Source: Eubacterium uniforme
GTDB taxonomy: Bacteria > Bacillota > Clostridia > Lachnospirales > Lachnospiraceae
Length of the DNA: 64,000 bases
Direction: 5' to 3'
Assembly: GCF_900167115.1 (NCBI RefSeq)
Contig: NZ_FUXZ01000003.1
Coordinates: forward strand, 124,001-188,000
Positions 55,019 through 63,255 of this stretch are shown here, one piece after another (the stretch's first letter is position 1; every line of letters starts with the position of its first letter). Below the pieces are notes generated by a model that was not told the origin of the DNA, searched no databases, and was given only the letters and a program-made list of their open reading frames with translations. The translations under genes were made by a program, and so were the position numbers.

Positions 55019-57286
55019 ATGTTTTTCTTATTTAAAAAAATGATTAGAAGTATCAAGCAATTTAAGTTTCAGTTTTTAAGTGTTGTACTACTTGCCATGC
55101 TTTCCGTAATTATCTTTAGTGGATTAGAGGGAGTTTATTATGGTATGAAGCATGAATTTGATACATTTAATAAAGATACAAACCTTGCTGATGAATGGGT
55201 TCAGGCTACATATTTTACTGATGAGGATATTGCAAAGATAAAACAAACAAAAGGTATTGAAGATATTACAAAGCGTATTAGAATTACTGCTTCTGTTAGC
55301 GATGATTCTTACCTCATACTTGACTCAAATGATAATACGAATATTTCATCCGTAAAAGTTTTAGAGGGTAAGAATTATGATTCAAATAGTAATAACAGTA
55401 TCTGGATTGATCCTGAATATGCAAAGGCTAATAAGATTTCCGTTGGTGATTCTATAAGTATTAACTATAATAATATTTCAGTTAATCCAGTTGTTGCAGG
55501 TTTAATAATGTCTTCAGAAAGAGCTCACTTTGTAGGTTCTTCTGATTACTACATGCCTGCACATGAAAACTATGGTTATGGATACATGAGTAATGATGTT
55601 GTTAATGCATTTAATCCACAAGGTATTTTTAACCTCTTAGAAATCAAAAGTAAGAATTCAAATCTTAAAGAGAATATAAATGAAATTTTAGGTGAAAGAT
55701 TTATTGCATATTTTAACAGGGATACATTAATGGATGTTTCTTTTGTTTCAAACCAGGTCGATAATTTAAAAAGAGTATCACTTCTATTCTCGGTACTGTT
55801 TATTCTACTTTCTTTATTATCGATGCGTACAACCATCAAAAGATTAATAGACGCACAGGGTGCTGATATAAATACATTAAAGTCTTTGGGATTTTCAAAT
55901 ATTAGTTTACTTATCTACTACTCGATGTATGGTTTGTTTTTAAGTGTAATTGGAACTGTTTTAGGTTTTATACTTTCATTTCCATTTACAAAGGCAATAC
56001 AACAATCACAAAAGAAAATTATTGCACTGCCAGAGTGGCCAATCATGCATACAGTTAATACTTTAATTGTAATTATGCTTATAATTATTTTATCCGTATT
56101 AACTTCAATGAGTGCAGCAAGAAAAACATTAACTGGTCTTCCTGCTGAAGATAAGAAGGATAAGCGAAAACACAATAAAACATCTATCCTTGAGAAGATT
56201 CCACACATATGGAATAAATTCGGTTTTGGCATGAAGTGGACCATTAGAGATGCTTCATATCATAAGACTCGAATAATTCTTGGAATTATAAGCGTATGCG
56301 GAAGTTTTATGCTTCTTATGATAGGCTTTGGTACACCTGATTCAATCAACTCACTTACCAAGAAAAGTTATAGTGATGAATTTACTTATTCATACAAATA
56401 TACTTTAAATCCTGCTGTTGATCAAAGAAGCGTAAATGAACTTAATAAGGAACTTGATGGACAATTAATTGAAACACTTCAGGCGCGCGTGGCATTTGCT
56501 GAGAATGATGTTTATCATAAACCAATCACTATTTTCTCTGATGGGGATTTTATCAACTTAAAAACTGTGGATGGTGAACCACTTAGTGATGGTGGTATTT
56601 ATATAACTGAAGGAATGGCTAATTCAGTTGATGCGAAGAAAGGTGATTACATTGAAGTATTTCCTTCATTCTCAAATCAGACTTATACATTTAAAATTGC
56701 TGGAATAATACCATCTTCAATGCCTCAGTCTCTTTATATTAAAGATAAATGCTTTATGAGTTCTGGTGCAACGTTTAAACCTACAAGCATACTTTCTAAA
56801 AAGTATATTGATTTTAAAGACGATGGCAGAATTTCTCAGACTATTAGTGTTAAGCATCAGGAAGATAATCTCATTGATTTTAGTCATGCAATTTCTGGTG
56901 TATTTACTCTTATGAAAGTAATCGCTTTTATCTTGGTAATTATTGTTTTATATAACTTGGGTGTCCTAAGTTTTCTTGAAAGAACCAATGAATATAATAC
57001 ATTCAGAGTACTTGGTTTTCATTATGATGAAATACGTAAATTAGCATCATTTGAAAGTATTCTAATATTAGTCTTCGGTGCGATACTAGGACTACCATTT
57101 GGATTTAAATTCCTTGAAGTTTACTGTGATACATTTTCAAATGATACTATAAAAATCTATCCAAACATATTAGGTGTTAATCTGTTAATTGTTTGCACAA
57201 CAATAACAATATGTTCACTTATTATCATTTTGCTACTATCTATGAGGATTAGAAAGATTGATATGATAAAAGCTTTAAAGGAATAG
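55019..57286 (+). CDS. FtsX-like ABC transporter permease
   Basis: 755 residues with two FtsX modules: a first helix at 18-40, an extracytoplasmic domain to about 250, three helices at 255-370, a second first-helix at 420-440, another external domain and three helices near 635-750. QRIDMIKALKE-like C-terminus (IRKIDMIKALKE) is typical. The gene order TetR-ATPase-FtsX permease matches Gram-positive peptide or drug efflux units; no histidine kinase is present. Confidence 0.92.
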   Translation: MFFLFKKMIRSIKQFKFQFLSVVLLAMLSVIIFSGLEGVYYGMKHEFDTFNKDTNLADEWVQATYFTDEDIAKIKQTKGIEDITKRIRITASVSDDSYLILDSNDNTNISSVKVLEGKNYDSNSNNSIWIDPEYAKANKISVGDSISINYNNISVNPVVAGLIMSSERAHFVGSSDYYMPAHENYGYGYMSNDVVNAFNPQGIFNLLEIKSKNSNLKENINEILGERFIAYFNRDTLMDVSFVSNQVDNLKRVSLLFSVLFILLSLLSMRTTIKRLIDAQGADINTLKSLGFSNISLLIYYSMYGLFLSVIGTVLGFILSFPFTKAIQQSQKKIIALPEWPIMHTVNTLIVIMLIIILSVLTSMSAARKTLTGLPAEDKKDKRKHNKTSILEKIPHIWNKFGFGMKWTIRDASYHKTRIILGIISVCGSFMLLMIGFGTPDSINSLTKKSYSDEFTYSYKYTLNPAVDQRSVNELNKELDGQLIETLQARVAFAENDVYHKPITIFSDGDFINLKTVDGEPLSDGGIYITEGMANSVDAKKGDYIEVFPSFSNQTYTFKIAGIIPSSMPQSLYIKDKCFMSSGATFKPTSILSKKYIDFKDDGRISQTISVKHQEDNLIDFSHAISGVFTLMKVIAFILVIIVLYNLGVLSFLERTNEYNTFRVLGFHYDEIRKLASFESILILVFGAILGLPFGFKFLEVYCDTFSNDTIKIYPNILGVNLLIVCTTITICSLIIILLLSMRIRKIDMIKALKE

Positions 57287-57296
57287 AATATAAAAT

Positions 57297-57333
57297 AGGA
57301 AGAGTACATTCCATTGCGAATGTACCCTTCCTT
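57297..57333. terminator. Terminator between the ABC permease and the lipoprotein gene
   Basis: AGGAAGAGTACATTC (57297-57311) and GAATGTACCCTTCCTT (57318-57333) form a long stem with one mismatch. The T-run is better on the minus strand (TATTTTAT), so it mainly closes the convergent lipoprotein gene. Confidence 0.7.
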
Positions 57334-57349
57334 GAAATATATATTAGCA

Positions 57350-58066
57350 TCATTTATTAAAATCAAATTCTATATAATCATTTGTATTAAAATCATAGAG
57401 TTTTCCATCTTTCATTTTTCTAGCTCCATATCCATCAGCCAAGACAAAATAATTTCCTTTACTATCGGAATCATTTGCTAAAAACAACATATAAGATTCA
57501 TCATCTTCTAGTTTAACATTTTCGTCAGAATCTTCTATTCCTATATACACATTTTTATATTCTTCTTCGTTATAATCAGGAAATTCTTTTTTTATTTCTT
57601 CTTTATCCAATGTTTTTGCATATTCATTAAATGGAACTTCTCCTCCATAATAACCAATTATTATCTTATCAGGTATCCCTTCACCCTTACATACTTCTTG
57701 TACTTCAATTTCAACTTGCTGTACAGGAAGCGAGTTATCAGCTACATAGCAACTAACATCCTTGATTTTTTTGCCTTTAATCACAACTTTTGCATCCTTA
57801 AATAAATCCTCTGGTTTTGTGGATCTATAATCAGCCTCTTTTCCAATATATAATACTTTCTTATCTTCTTGATTTAGAGCACTTTCATTTTCAGTTGATT
57901 GTTCATCCTCTGTTGACTGTTCCTCTTTATTATTGAAACTCACACGTTTCGTAGTAGCTTCAATCTGTTTCTTATATGTATTATTTGAAACAACATTATC
58001 ACTACCGCAACCAGATAAAAATATGCAACATATAAGTCCCGCAAATATAATTTTTTTATTTTTCAT
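57350..58066 (-). CDS. Lipoprotein of unknown function
   Basis: 238 residues from the ATG at 58064-58066 (GAGGTG 6 nt upstream; a GTG three codons earlier overlaps that site). Signal peptide with lipobox FLSGC (Cys at about 21), Glu/Ser/Gln-rich linker with EEQSTEDEQSTENE, then a soluble domain with VVIKGKKIKDVSCYV and KIIIGYYGGEVPFNEYA. No family recognised. Confidence 0.78.
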   Translation of the reverse strand: MKNKKIIFAGLICCIFLSGCGSDNVVSNNTYKKQIEATTKRVSFNNKEEQSTEDEQSTENESALNQEDKKVLYIGKEADYRSTKPEDLFKDAKVVIKGKKIKDVSCYVADNSLPVQQVEIEVQEVCKGEGIPDKIIIGYYGGEVPFNEYAKTLDKEEIKKEFPDYNEEEYKNVYIGIEDSDENVKLEDDESYMLFLANDSDSKGNYFVLADGYGARKMKDGKLYDFNTNDYIEFDFNK

Positions 58067-58101
58067 ACATGACACCTCTTTCCTTCTAAAACAAAGTATC
58101 C

Positions 58102-58326
58102 CTATGGGTGTTTAAGATTAAATGCATCATTATCGCATTGTTGAACGGTATTAACCGCTCTTCTTGCTCCTGCTTGACTCATAATGCTGTGAGTATTAGA
58201 ATTGTTATCGTCCAACCCAAAACAATGACCAATCATGCACTTCTTTCTTTTTGAGCGAAGAGCTTTTTCAAGAAGTTCAGATGCATTCTGCGCGGATAGA
58301 ATCCCCTTTGCATCTACAAAATGCAT
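58102..58326 (-). pseudogene. Remnant of an SPL-family radical SAM gene
   Basis: 74 codons. The start MHFVDAKGILSAQN matches the opening of SPL-family radical SAM proteins, which continue with a GMNLYRGCTHGCIYCDSR cluster. Here the frame jumps directly to ASELLEKALRSKRKKCMIG, a segment normally about 35 residues downstream, so the CxxxCxxC cluster is missing. The tail after CMIG does not continue the family. It looks like an internally deleted, inactive copy. Family match is from memory and not from a search. Confidence 0.55.
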
Positions 58327-58335
58327 ACTAATCTC

Positions 58336-59313
58336 CTAATAATATCCAATCTCACTTAATACCTGATCCATGAGTTTCGCATTCTTAATTGAAAACTCTG
58401 GAGTAATATCAGGTGTTTCACCATTTAAAATACAACTATTAACCTGATTAACTTCTAAGCTATAATTATCACTTACTGTTATTTTTCTATTTACAATTCC
58501 GTCCTTTGTAAATATTCTATATTCAACATCTCCACTCTGGTTATATTCAACATCTGATTTTATACAACCATTGCTTCCATGAATATATAATCTATCAAAT
58601 CTAGAATTTGAAGTTTGGTCTAAAATCATACCAACATTTAATGAAGCACGAGTTCCATTTTTAAATTTAAAGATAGCACTTGTATTAAAATCAACATCTC
58701 TATCTGAAAACTCTGCAACTGCCTTAACAAAATCTACATCTGAATCAATAAGCGATAAGAACATAGTTGTGCAGTAACATCCTAAATCATAGAAAGCTCC
58801 ACCACCATATTCTTTATATAAACGAAAATCTTCATCATAACCCTGTGTAACAAATGCTGATTCAATATAATCAACATTACCGATTATTCCACTTTTAACA
58901 TCATTTTTCAAACTTTCTACATATTCACTATGAAGATATGCATAAGCTTCCATCAAGTTAACACCACATTCTTTCGCCGTAGCATACATTCTTTCTGCTT
59001 CTTCTGCATTAAGCGCAAGTGGCTTTTCACATAATACATGCTTACCTGCCTTAAGTGCTTTTTCTACCCATTCAAGATGAATATGATTTGGAAGTGGAAT
59101 ATAAACTGCCTGAACTTCTTTATCATCAAGCAATTCCTGATAACTTCCATATGCTTTTGTAAATCCATACTCATTTTTAAACTTTTCTGCCTTCTCCAAA
59201 CTTCTTCCTGCAATTGCATACATATCACAATTTTCAGATTTTTTCATACCAGGTATCATACAGTTTTTAGCTATATTTGCTGTACCAAGTATTCCCCATT
59301 TTACTTTACTCAT
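58336..59313 (-). CDS. Gfo/Idh/MocA family oxidoreductase
   Basis: 325 residues. Rossmann N-domain WGILGTANIAKNCMIPGMKKSENCDMYAIAGRSLEKAEKF and the family box CEKPLALNAEEA with the catalytic Lys. VYIPLPNHIHLEWVEKALKAGKHVLCEKP is diagnostic. It acts on a sugar or inositol-like substrate with NAD(P). Only 9 nt separate it from the radical-SAM remnant. Confidence 0.93.
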   Translation of the reverse strand: MSKVKWGILGTANIAKNCMIPGMKKSENCDMYAIAGRSLEKAEKFKNEYGFTKAYGSYQELLDDKEVQAVYIPLPNHIHLEWVEKALKAGKHVLCEKPLALNAEEAERMYATAKECGVNLMEAYAYLHSEYVESLKNDVKSGIIGNVDYIESAFVTQGYDEDFRLYKEYGGGAFYDLGCYCTTMFLSLIDSDVDFVKAVAEFSDRDVDFNTSAIFKFKNGTRASLNVGMILDQTSNSRFDRLYIHGSNGCIKSDVEYNQSGDVEYRIFTKDGIVNRKITVSDNYSLEVNQVNSCILNGETPDITPEFSIKNAKLMDQVLSEIGYY

Positions 59314-59392
59314 AGCGTGTACTCCTTTTCATACTTTTTTACACACCCTCTATACAAACGTTTTTCGAATTCCTTATATACCTATTTTTGTT

Positions 59393-60136
59393 TTATGAAT
59401 TTTTCTTCATGTACCAATATGTGTATTCCTTTTTAAATCCTATGCTTTCATATAATTTATAAGCAGGCACATTATCTATAACAACCTGAAGCCAGCATGT
59501 CTTTATACCACATTCTCTTGCTTTGGCTAAAAGTGCATTACATACTTTTCTACCATAGCCTTTCCCTCTGTGATTTTTATCAACAACAACATTATGCATT
59601 AACATCTGGTCTCCTTCTGATACTAACGATGCCACTGCAATAATCTCATTATTATCTTTAATTGCAACATACTTTTGATTCACGCATACTTTCTCTATCA
59701 TACGTCTATATATGTTCATTTGTTTTTCACTAAAACCTTCAAGTTTAAAATATGCAGCTAACCACTCTTCTTCTACTTCATCAAAAAATATAATATTACC
59801 GTCTGGCATATTAATATCACTAATATTCCAAAAGCAAACATCTGTCGGTGTAACAACTTCATATCCTCTTTTAGATAATATATCATTCAAATCTTCATTA
59901 CCATCTGTCAGTTTGAAAATACAAGGGAGATTCTGTTTTGCATACATTTCTTCACAGTATGGAATTTTCTGTTCTGCGTCAAAACTTGATGGATAGATTA
60001 CACTAATTGAATTTGCTCGACCAGTATGTCCTTCAGAGAATCTTAATATCCACCCATCAAATTGTACTAACTTTAATGCAACGTGAGCATTTGCTGCTAG
60101 TTCTTCTACTAATTTAATTTTTTCATGTTTGTTCAT
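59393..60136 (-). CDS. GNAT family N-acetyltransferase
   Basis: 247 residues from the ATG at 60134-60136 (GAGGG upstream). The C-terminal half is a GNAT domain: VASLVSEGDQMLMHNVVVDKNHRGKGYGRKVCNALLAKARECGIKTCWLQVVIDNVPAYKLYESIGFKKEY. The N-terminal half (KLVQFDGWILRFSEGHTGRANSISVIYP) is of the type seen in N-terminal domains of longer acetyltransferases. Substrate unknown. Confidence 0.9.
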   Translation of the reverse strand: MNKHEKIKLVEELAANAHVALKLVQFDGWILRFSEGHTGRANSISVIYPSSFDAEQKIPYCEEMYAKQNLPCIFKLTDGNEDLNDILSKRGYEVVTPTDVCFWNISDINMPDGNIIFFDEVEEEWLAAYFKLEGFSEKQMNIYRRMIEKVCVNQKYVAIKDNNEIIAVASLVSEGDQMLMHNVVVDKNHRGKGYGRKVCNALLAKARECGIKTCWLQVVIDNVPAYKLYESIGFKKEYTYWYMKKNS

Positions 60137-60160
60137 TTTTATTCCCTCTTCATTTAGCAA

Positions 60161-60466
60161 TTAACTTATGTCATAAGTTGAATATCCAAGTTCCTGTAAT
60201 TTAATCTGTAATTTAATAAAATTATCCCTATTCTTCTGCTTACTTCTAAGTCCTCTTTTATCAAATACTACCCTTGTCTTCTGATAATCTGTAAAGAACT
60301 CGAAAAAAGCTGGCATAACATTTATGTCTCTATCGGCAACACATGTATCTACGTTATACTTTTTACCTGCACATTCCTCAAGTTCAATTGTTGATTCATC
60401 CTTAAATATAATAATATTTGAATCAATGTCTTTAATGTCATAAAAACTCTTTGTAATATACTCCAT
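60161..60466 (-). CDS. Small protein of unknown function
   Basis: 101 residues, mixed charge, no signal or membrane segment (MEYITKSFYDIKDIDSNIII...). The end KRGLRSKQKNRDNFIKLQIKLQELGYSTYDIS is basic and helical. I recognise no family. Its stop is 24 nt before the ATG of the GNAT gene downstream, so the two may be coupled. Confidence 0.6.
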   Translation of the reverse strand: MEYITKSFYDIKDIDSNIIIFKDESTIELEECAGKKYNVDTCVADRDINVMPAFFEFFTDYQKTRVVFDKRGLRSKQKNRDNFIKLQIKLQELGYSTYDIS

Positions 60467-60536
60467 TTTTTCTTAATCCCTTTCAATTATTTATTATTAC
60501 ATTATTTCACTTATAATTACTTTTCCAAAAATACTC

Positions 60537-61040
60537 CTATTTAAGTTTAACAGATAATATATGTCTTGTTGGCCAAAACTCATACAAATGAAGAGTTGTA
60601 ACTTTACCTTCAAATGCTGAAAAATTATTTAATACTTCAGGTATGGCCTTATGAATAATCTCTGGTTTATCTATAAGTAATGTCGTATGAGATGACCAGT
60701 TAAACATGCTATTATCATCTCTAAATTCATCTTTTAATAGTAGCATTTCGCTACTAACTTCAGGTTTTACAAATAACACATAATTATCAGGAAGATTAAA
60801 CATACCAATATGATTAAATGATACATCAAAAGCCTTGTGCATCTTAGCAACTTCTTTAAGACGCTTTACTAATTCATCTTCTCTATCACTGTCATATGAA
60901 CCCAAAGTAAAATGCATTGGAATTCCTTTTGTCTGAATTCCATCATATCCTTTTTTGTATAATTCATTCTGCATTCCTGCTAGTCTTTCTTCTGTATTAT
61001 CATCGTAACCTGCTAATACATATAATGCCTTATCTGCCAT
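60537..61040 (-). CDS. 2'-5' RNA ligase / 2H phosphoesterase family protein
   Basis: 167 residues. The two H-x-[ST]-x motifs, HFTLGS and HTTLLID, define the 2H phosphoesterase fold (YjcG/ThpR-type). These act on cyclic phosphates or RNA ends; the native substrate is unknown. Single gene with no close operon partner. Confidence 0.85.
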   Translation of the reverse strand: MADKALYVLAGYDDNTEERLAGMQNELYKKGYDGIQTKGIPMHFTLGSYDSDREDELVKRLKEVAKMHKAFDVSFNHIGMFNLPDNYVLFVKPEVSSEMLLLKDEFRDDNSMFNWSSHTTLLIDKPEIIHKAIPEVLNNFSAFEGKVTTLHLYEFWPTRHILSVKLK

Positions 61041-61067
61041 AATACATTCTTTTCCTCCGTACTCTAA

Positions 61068-61142
61068 TCAGCCCTTCTTATAGAAATACCAAACCATATT
61101 TATATCGGATAACTTCTGATACTGTTTTGTTGTAATACCCAT
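61068..61142 (-). pseudogene. Short ORF, possible remnant of a GNAT gene
   Basis: 24 codons from an ATG at 61140-61142, with an AGAGGTGG site 6 nt upstream. The translation starts MGITTKQYQKLSDINMVW, like the N-terminus of several Lachnospiraceae acetyltransferases, then jumps to YFYKKG and stops. The good ribosome binding site but truncated product suggest an internally deleted gene. Weak evidence. Confidence 0.3.
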
Positions 61143-61158
61143 TACGCCACCTCTATTC

Positions 61159-61716
61159 TTATATTCTACGTAAAACATCTATACCACCATCATCAGCCAA
61201 AACAAAATAATTACCATCATCACTAAACCCATACAAATATGGTGGATTACTTCTATATATTATTTCTCTATTTCCCATAGTATCAACAAATAATATTTGC
61301 TCATACTTTAATGTTTTATATGGTGTAACTTTTTCACCAAGATATTCAATTTCTACTCTTTCTCCCGATGTAGTTTCGTGCGAAATGCTTCCTCCATATG
61401 GACCAACAAGAGTAATATATTCATCCTCTATCATATCACATATAGCCACATATTCCCTTTCGTCATACTCTGCATTACACTCAACCAAACTACCATCATT
61501 GCAATCCAATATTTTTGCTTTCGAATCAGATATTACTATCATTTTGCCTGGCATGTTTTTTGAAAACCCAAGGTATAAAAAACCACCAACTGAAAAACTA
61601 CTAATAATTTCCCATCCTTTTATTCTTTTAAACGCCTCTGTCACCTGAAGACAGTTCATCGTTTCGATTACTACTTTTTCACCATTCTTATTAATTATTT
61701 CATTAACCAAACCCAT
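61159..61716 (-). CDS. Protein of unknown function, beta-rich
   Basis: 185 residues, no signal peptide or membrane segment. Alternating short hydrophobic strands (IISSFSVGGFLYLGFS, KMIVISDSKAKILDCNDGS, DDGNYFVLADDGGIDVL) suggest a beta-propeller or repeated sandwich fragment. No family recognised. Starts after a weak site. Confidence 0.6.
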   Translation of the reverse strand: MGLVNEIINKNGEKVVIETMNCLQVTEAFKRIKGWEIISSFSVGGFLYLGFSKNMPGKMIVISDSKAKILDCNDGSLVECNAEYDEREYVAICDMIEDEYITLVGPYGGSISHETTSGERVEIEYLGEKVTPYKTLKYEQILFVDTMGNREIIYRSNPPYLYGFSDDGNYFVLADDGGIDVLRRI

Positions 61717-61759
61717 TTACACTTTTCCATTTCTTATTTTTTTCACGTTTCGATTCATG

Positions 61760-61852
61760 CTATGTCTTCCATAAAACATAAATATGTATCTGAACCTCCT
61801 CAAAAGTAGGTACAACAATCACATACTCATCATCAAATACAATCTTACTCAT
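61760..61852 (-). CDS. Candidate translationally coupled small ORF or gene fragment
   Basis: 30 codons from an ATG at 61850-61852 that overlaps the stop of the deacylase gene (TAATG), starting MSKIVFDDEYVIVVPTFEEV. A GAGGA site lies just upstream inside the deacylase gene. The tail changes character, and another frame continues as MFYGRHSMNRNVKKIRNGKV, which suggests a frameshifted remnant. No family recognised. Confidence 0.3.
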   Translation of the reverse strand: MSKIVFDDEYVIVVPTFEEVQIHIYVLWKT

Positions 61853-62397
61853 TAATCCTCTCCAACAAGATGCACCGTCATGTAATCATGCTCTGTTGCA
61901 GGTAAAAACTTTTCGATAACATCCTTAGTTTTTAATCTAAGACTTGATGTACAAACACAAGGATGACATCCTATATTTTCATCTTTTAAAACATCCTCAT
62001 CAATTAGAAGTTTTACCATATGTTTCTTATCATTCATAAGCCCCATAATGCTAACTGCGCCAGGCTCAATATCTAAATGTTCCAACATATCATCAGCTCC
62101 AGCAAATGACAATCTCGATGAGTTAATCTGTGCTGACAACTCTTTTGTTTTAAACTTCTTATCACCCGGCATCGTCAAAAGATAAAAGTTTGTTTTCTGT
62201 CTGTTGCATAAAAACAAATTCTTACAGATGATAACACCAAGTATTGCATCTATTTTACTGCAGGCTTCCATGTCACCTGCTGCTTCATGATCAGTTCTAT
62301 AATATTCAATTCCCAGAGAATCAAGATAATCGTAAGTACGAACTTCTCTTTCAAGACGTCCCTCTGTAGTCTCTGGTCTTCCTTTTAATAATTCCAT
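61852..62397 (-). CDS. YbaK/PrdX-type aminoacyl-tRNA deacylase
   Basis: 181 residues from the ATG at 62395-62397 (AAAGGA 8 nt upstream). Prolyl-tRNA-synthetase-associated editing domain family (PrdX/ProXp-ala): TEGRLEREVRTYDYLDSLGIEYYRTDHEAAGDMEACSKIDAILGVIICKNLFLCNRQKTNFYLL, with the catalytic-region Lys in KNLFL and the GCHPCVCTSSLRLK box. It clears mischarged Ala-tRNA(Pro) in trans. Confidence 0.92.
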   Translation of the reverse strand: MELLKGRPETTEGRLEREVRTYDYLDSLGIEYYRTDHEAAGDMEACSKIDAILGVIICKNLFLCNRQKTNFYLLTMPGDKKFKTKELSAQINSSRLSFAGADDMLEHLDIEPGAVSIMGLMNDKKHMVKLLIDEDVLKDENIGCHPCVCTSSLRLKTKDVIEKFLPATEHDYMTVHLVGED

Positions 62398-62415
62398 TTT
62401 CAATATCCTTTCTTT

Positions 62416-63180
62416 CTAGTCAACGCATCCAACATATGCAACCGACTTATTTCCCATGGATAGAATTCCATCCTTTGAATACCTGTTAAAGACATCAATT
62501 ATCTCTTTTAAGTATTCTTCGTATTTATCGTCTCCTTCTTTAAGGGAATATGAACCTGAAAGACTTCTTGCAATAAACTTATTCTTATCGAAGAACAGCG
62601 GATTATCATATTCCACATATTCATATTTACCATCAAAGAACTTCTTTATGCGTTCATCGTCTTTCACAATTCCACCGCTAAATCCCTTAAAGTTCTTACA
62701 GTACTTTTTGTATATATCATATAATTCCTGATTTAGTTTTTCGTCCATGTCTCTAACATTCCAAATCAGAAATACCTTTCCATTTTTCCTTAATATTCTC
62801 CTGCACTCACTTTTAAATTTATCTACATCAAACCAGTGAAATGCCTGAGCCGTCGTAATAAAATCAACCGAGGAATCTTTAAGTGTCGTGTTTTCAGCAC
62901 CACCTCCCACTGAATGAAAATTATCAAATCCATTAAGTTCATCCTCTGCAACATTTCTCATGTCTTCATTGAGTTCAACACAGTAAACATCATTTCCATA
63001 ATCCAGCAAATGCCTTGCGAACTTGCCTGTACCGGAACCAATGTCAGCTATCACTGATGATTTTTCAATTCCAAAAACATCATAAAAGCTATCAAGAAGT
63101 TCCTTAGCATAACTTGGTCTTCCAACTGTGTAATCCTTTGCATAACCATCAAAATTCTTTGTTGTGTCTGTCATCTTCAT
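62416..63180 (-). CDS. Class I SAM-dependent methyltransferase
   Basis: 254 residues. Motif I VIADIGSGTGKFARHLL, acidic CVELNEDMR, DSSVDFITTAQAFHWFDVDKF and RRILRKNGKVFLIWNVRDMD fit Methyltransf_11/25 family enzymes; the AQAFHWF string is common in UbiE/TAM-like proteins. Substrate unknown. GGAGG lies 5 nt from the ATG at 63178-63180. It is 18 nt upstream of the deacylase gene. Confidence 0.9.
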   Translation of the reverse strand: MKMTDTTKNFDGYAKDYTVGRPSYAKELLDSFYDVFGIEKSSVIADIGSGTGKFARHLLDYGNDVYCVELNEDMRNVAEDELNGFDNFHSVGGGAENTTLKDSSVDFITTAQAFHWFDVDKFKSECRRILRKNGKVFLIWNVRDMDEKLNQELYDIYKKYCKNFKGFSGGIVKDDERIKKFFDGKYEYVEYDNPLFFDKNKFIARSLSGSYSLKEGDDKYEEYLKEIIDVFNRYSKDGILSMGNKSVAYVGCVD

Positions 63181-63222
63181 TCGTACCTCCAGATTTTCAC
63201 CACACTAGGTTAATTATAACAT

Positions 63223-63252
63223 AAAAGTCATCAGAATAATCTGATGACTTTT
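63223..63252 (-). terminator. Terminator of the L,D-transpeptidase gene
   Basis: AAAAGTCATCAG (63223-63234), loop AATAAT, CTGATGACTTTT (63241-63252). A perfect 12-bp stem followed by a T-run on the minus strand, 3 nt past the stop codon. Confidence 0.88.
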
Positions 63253-63255
63253 AAA

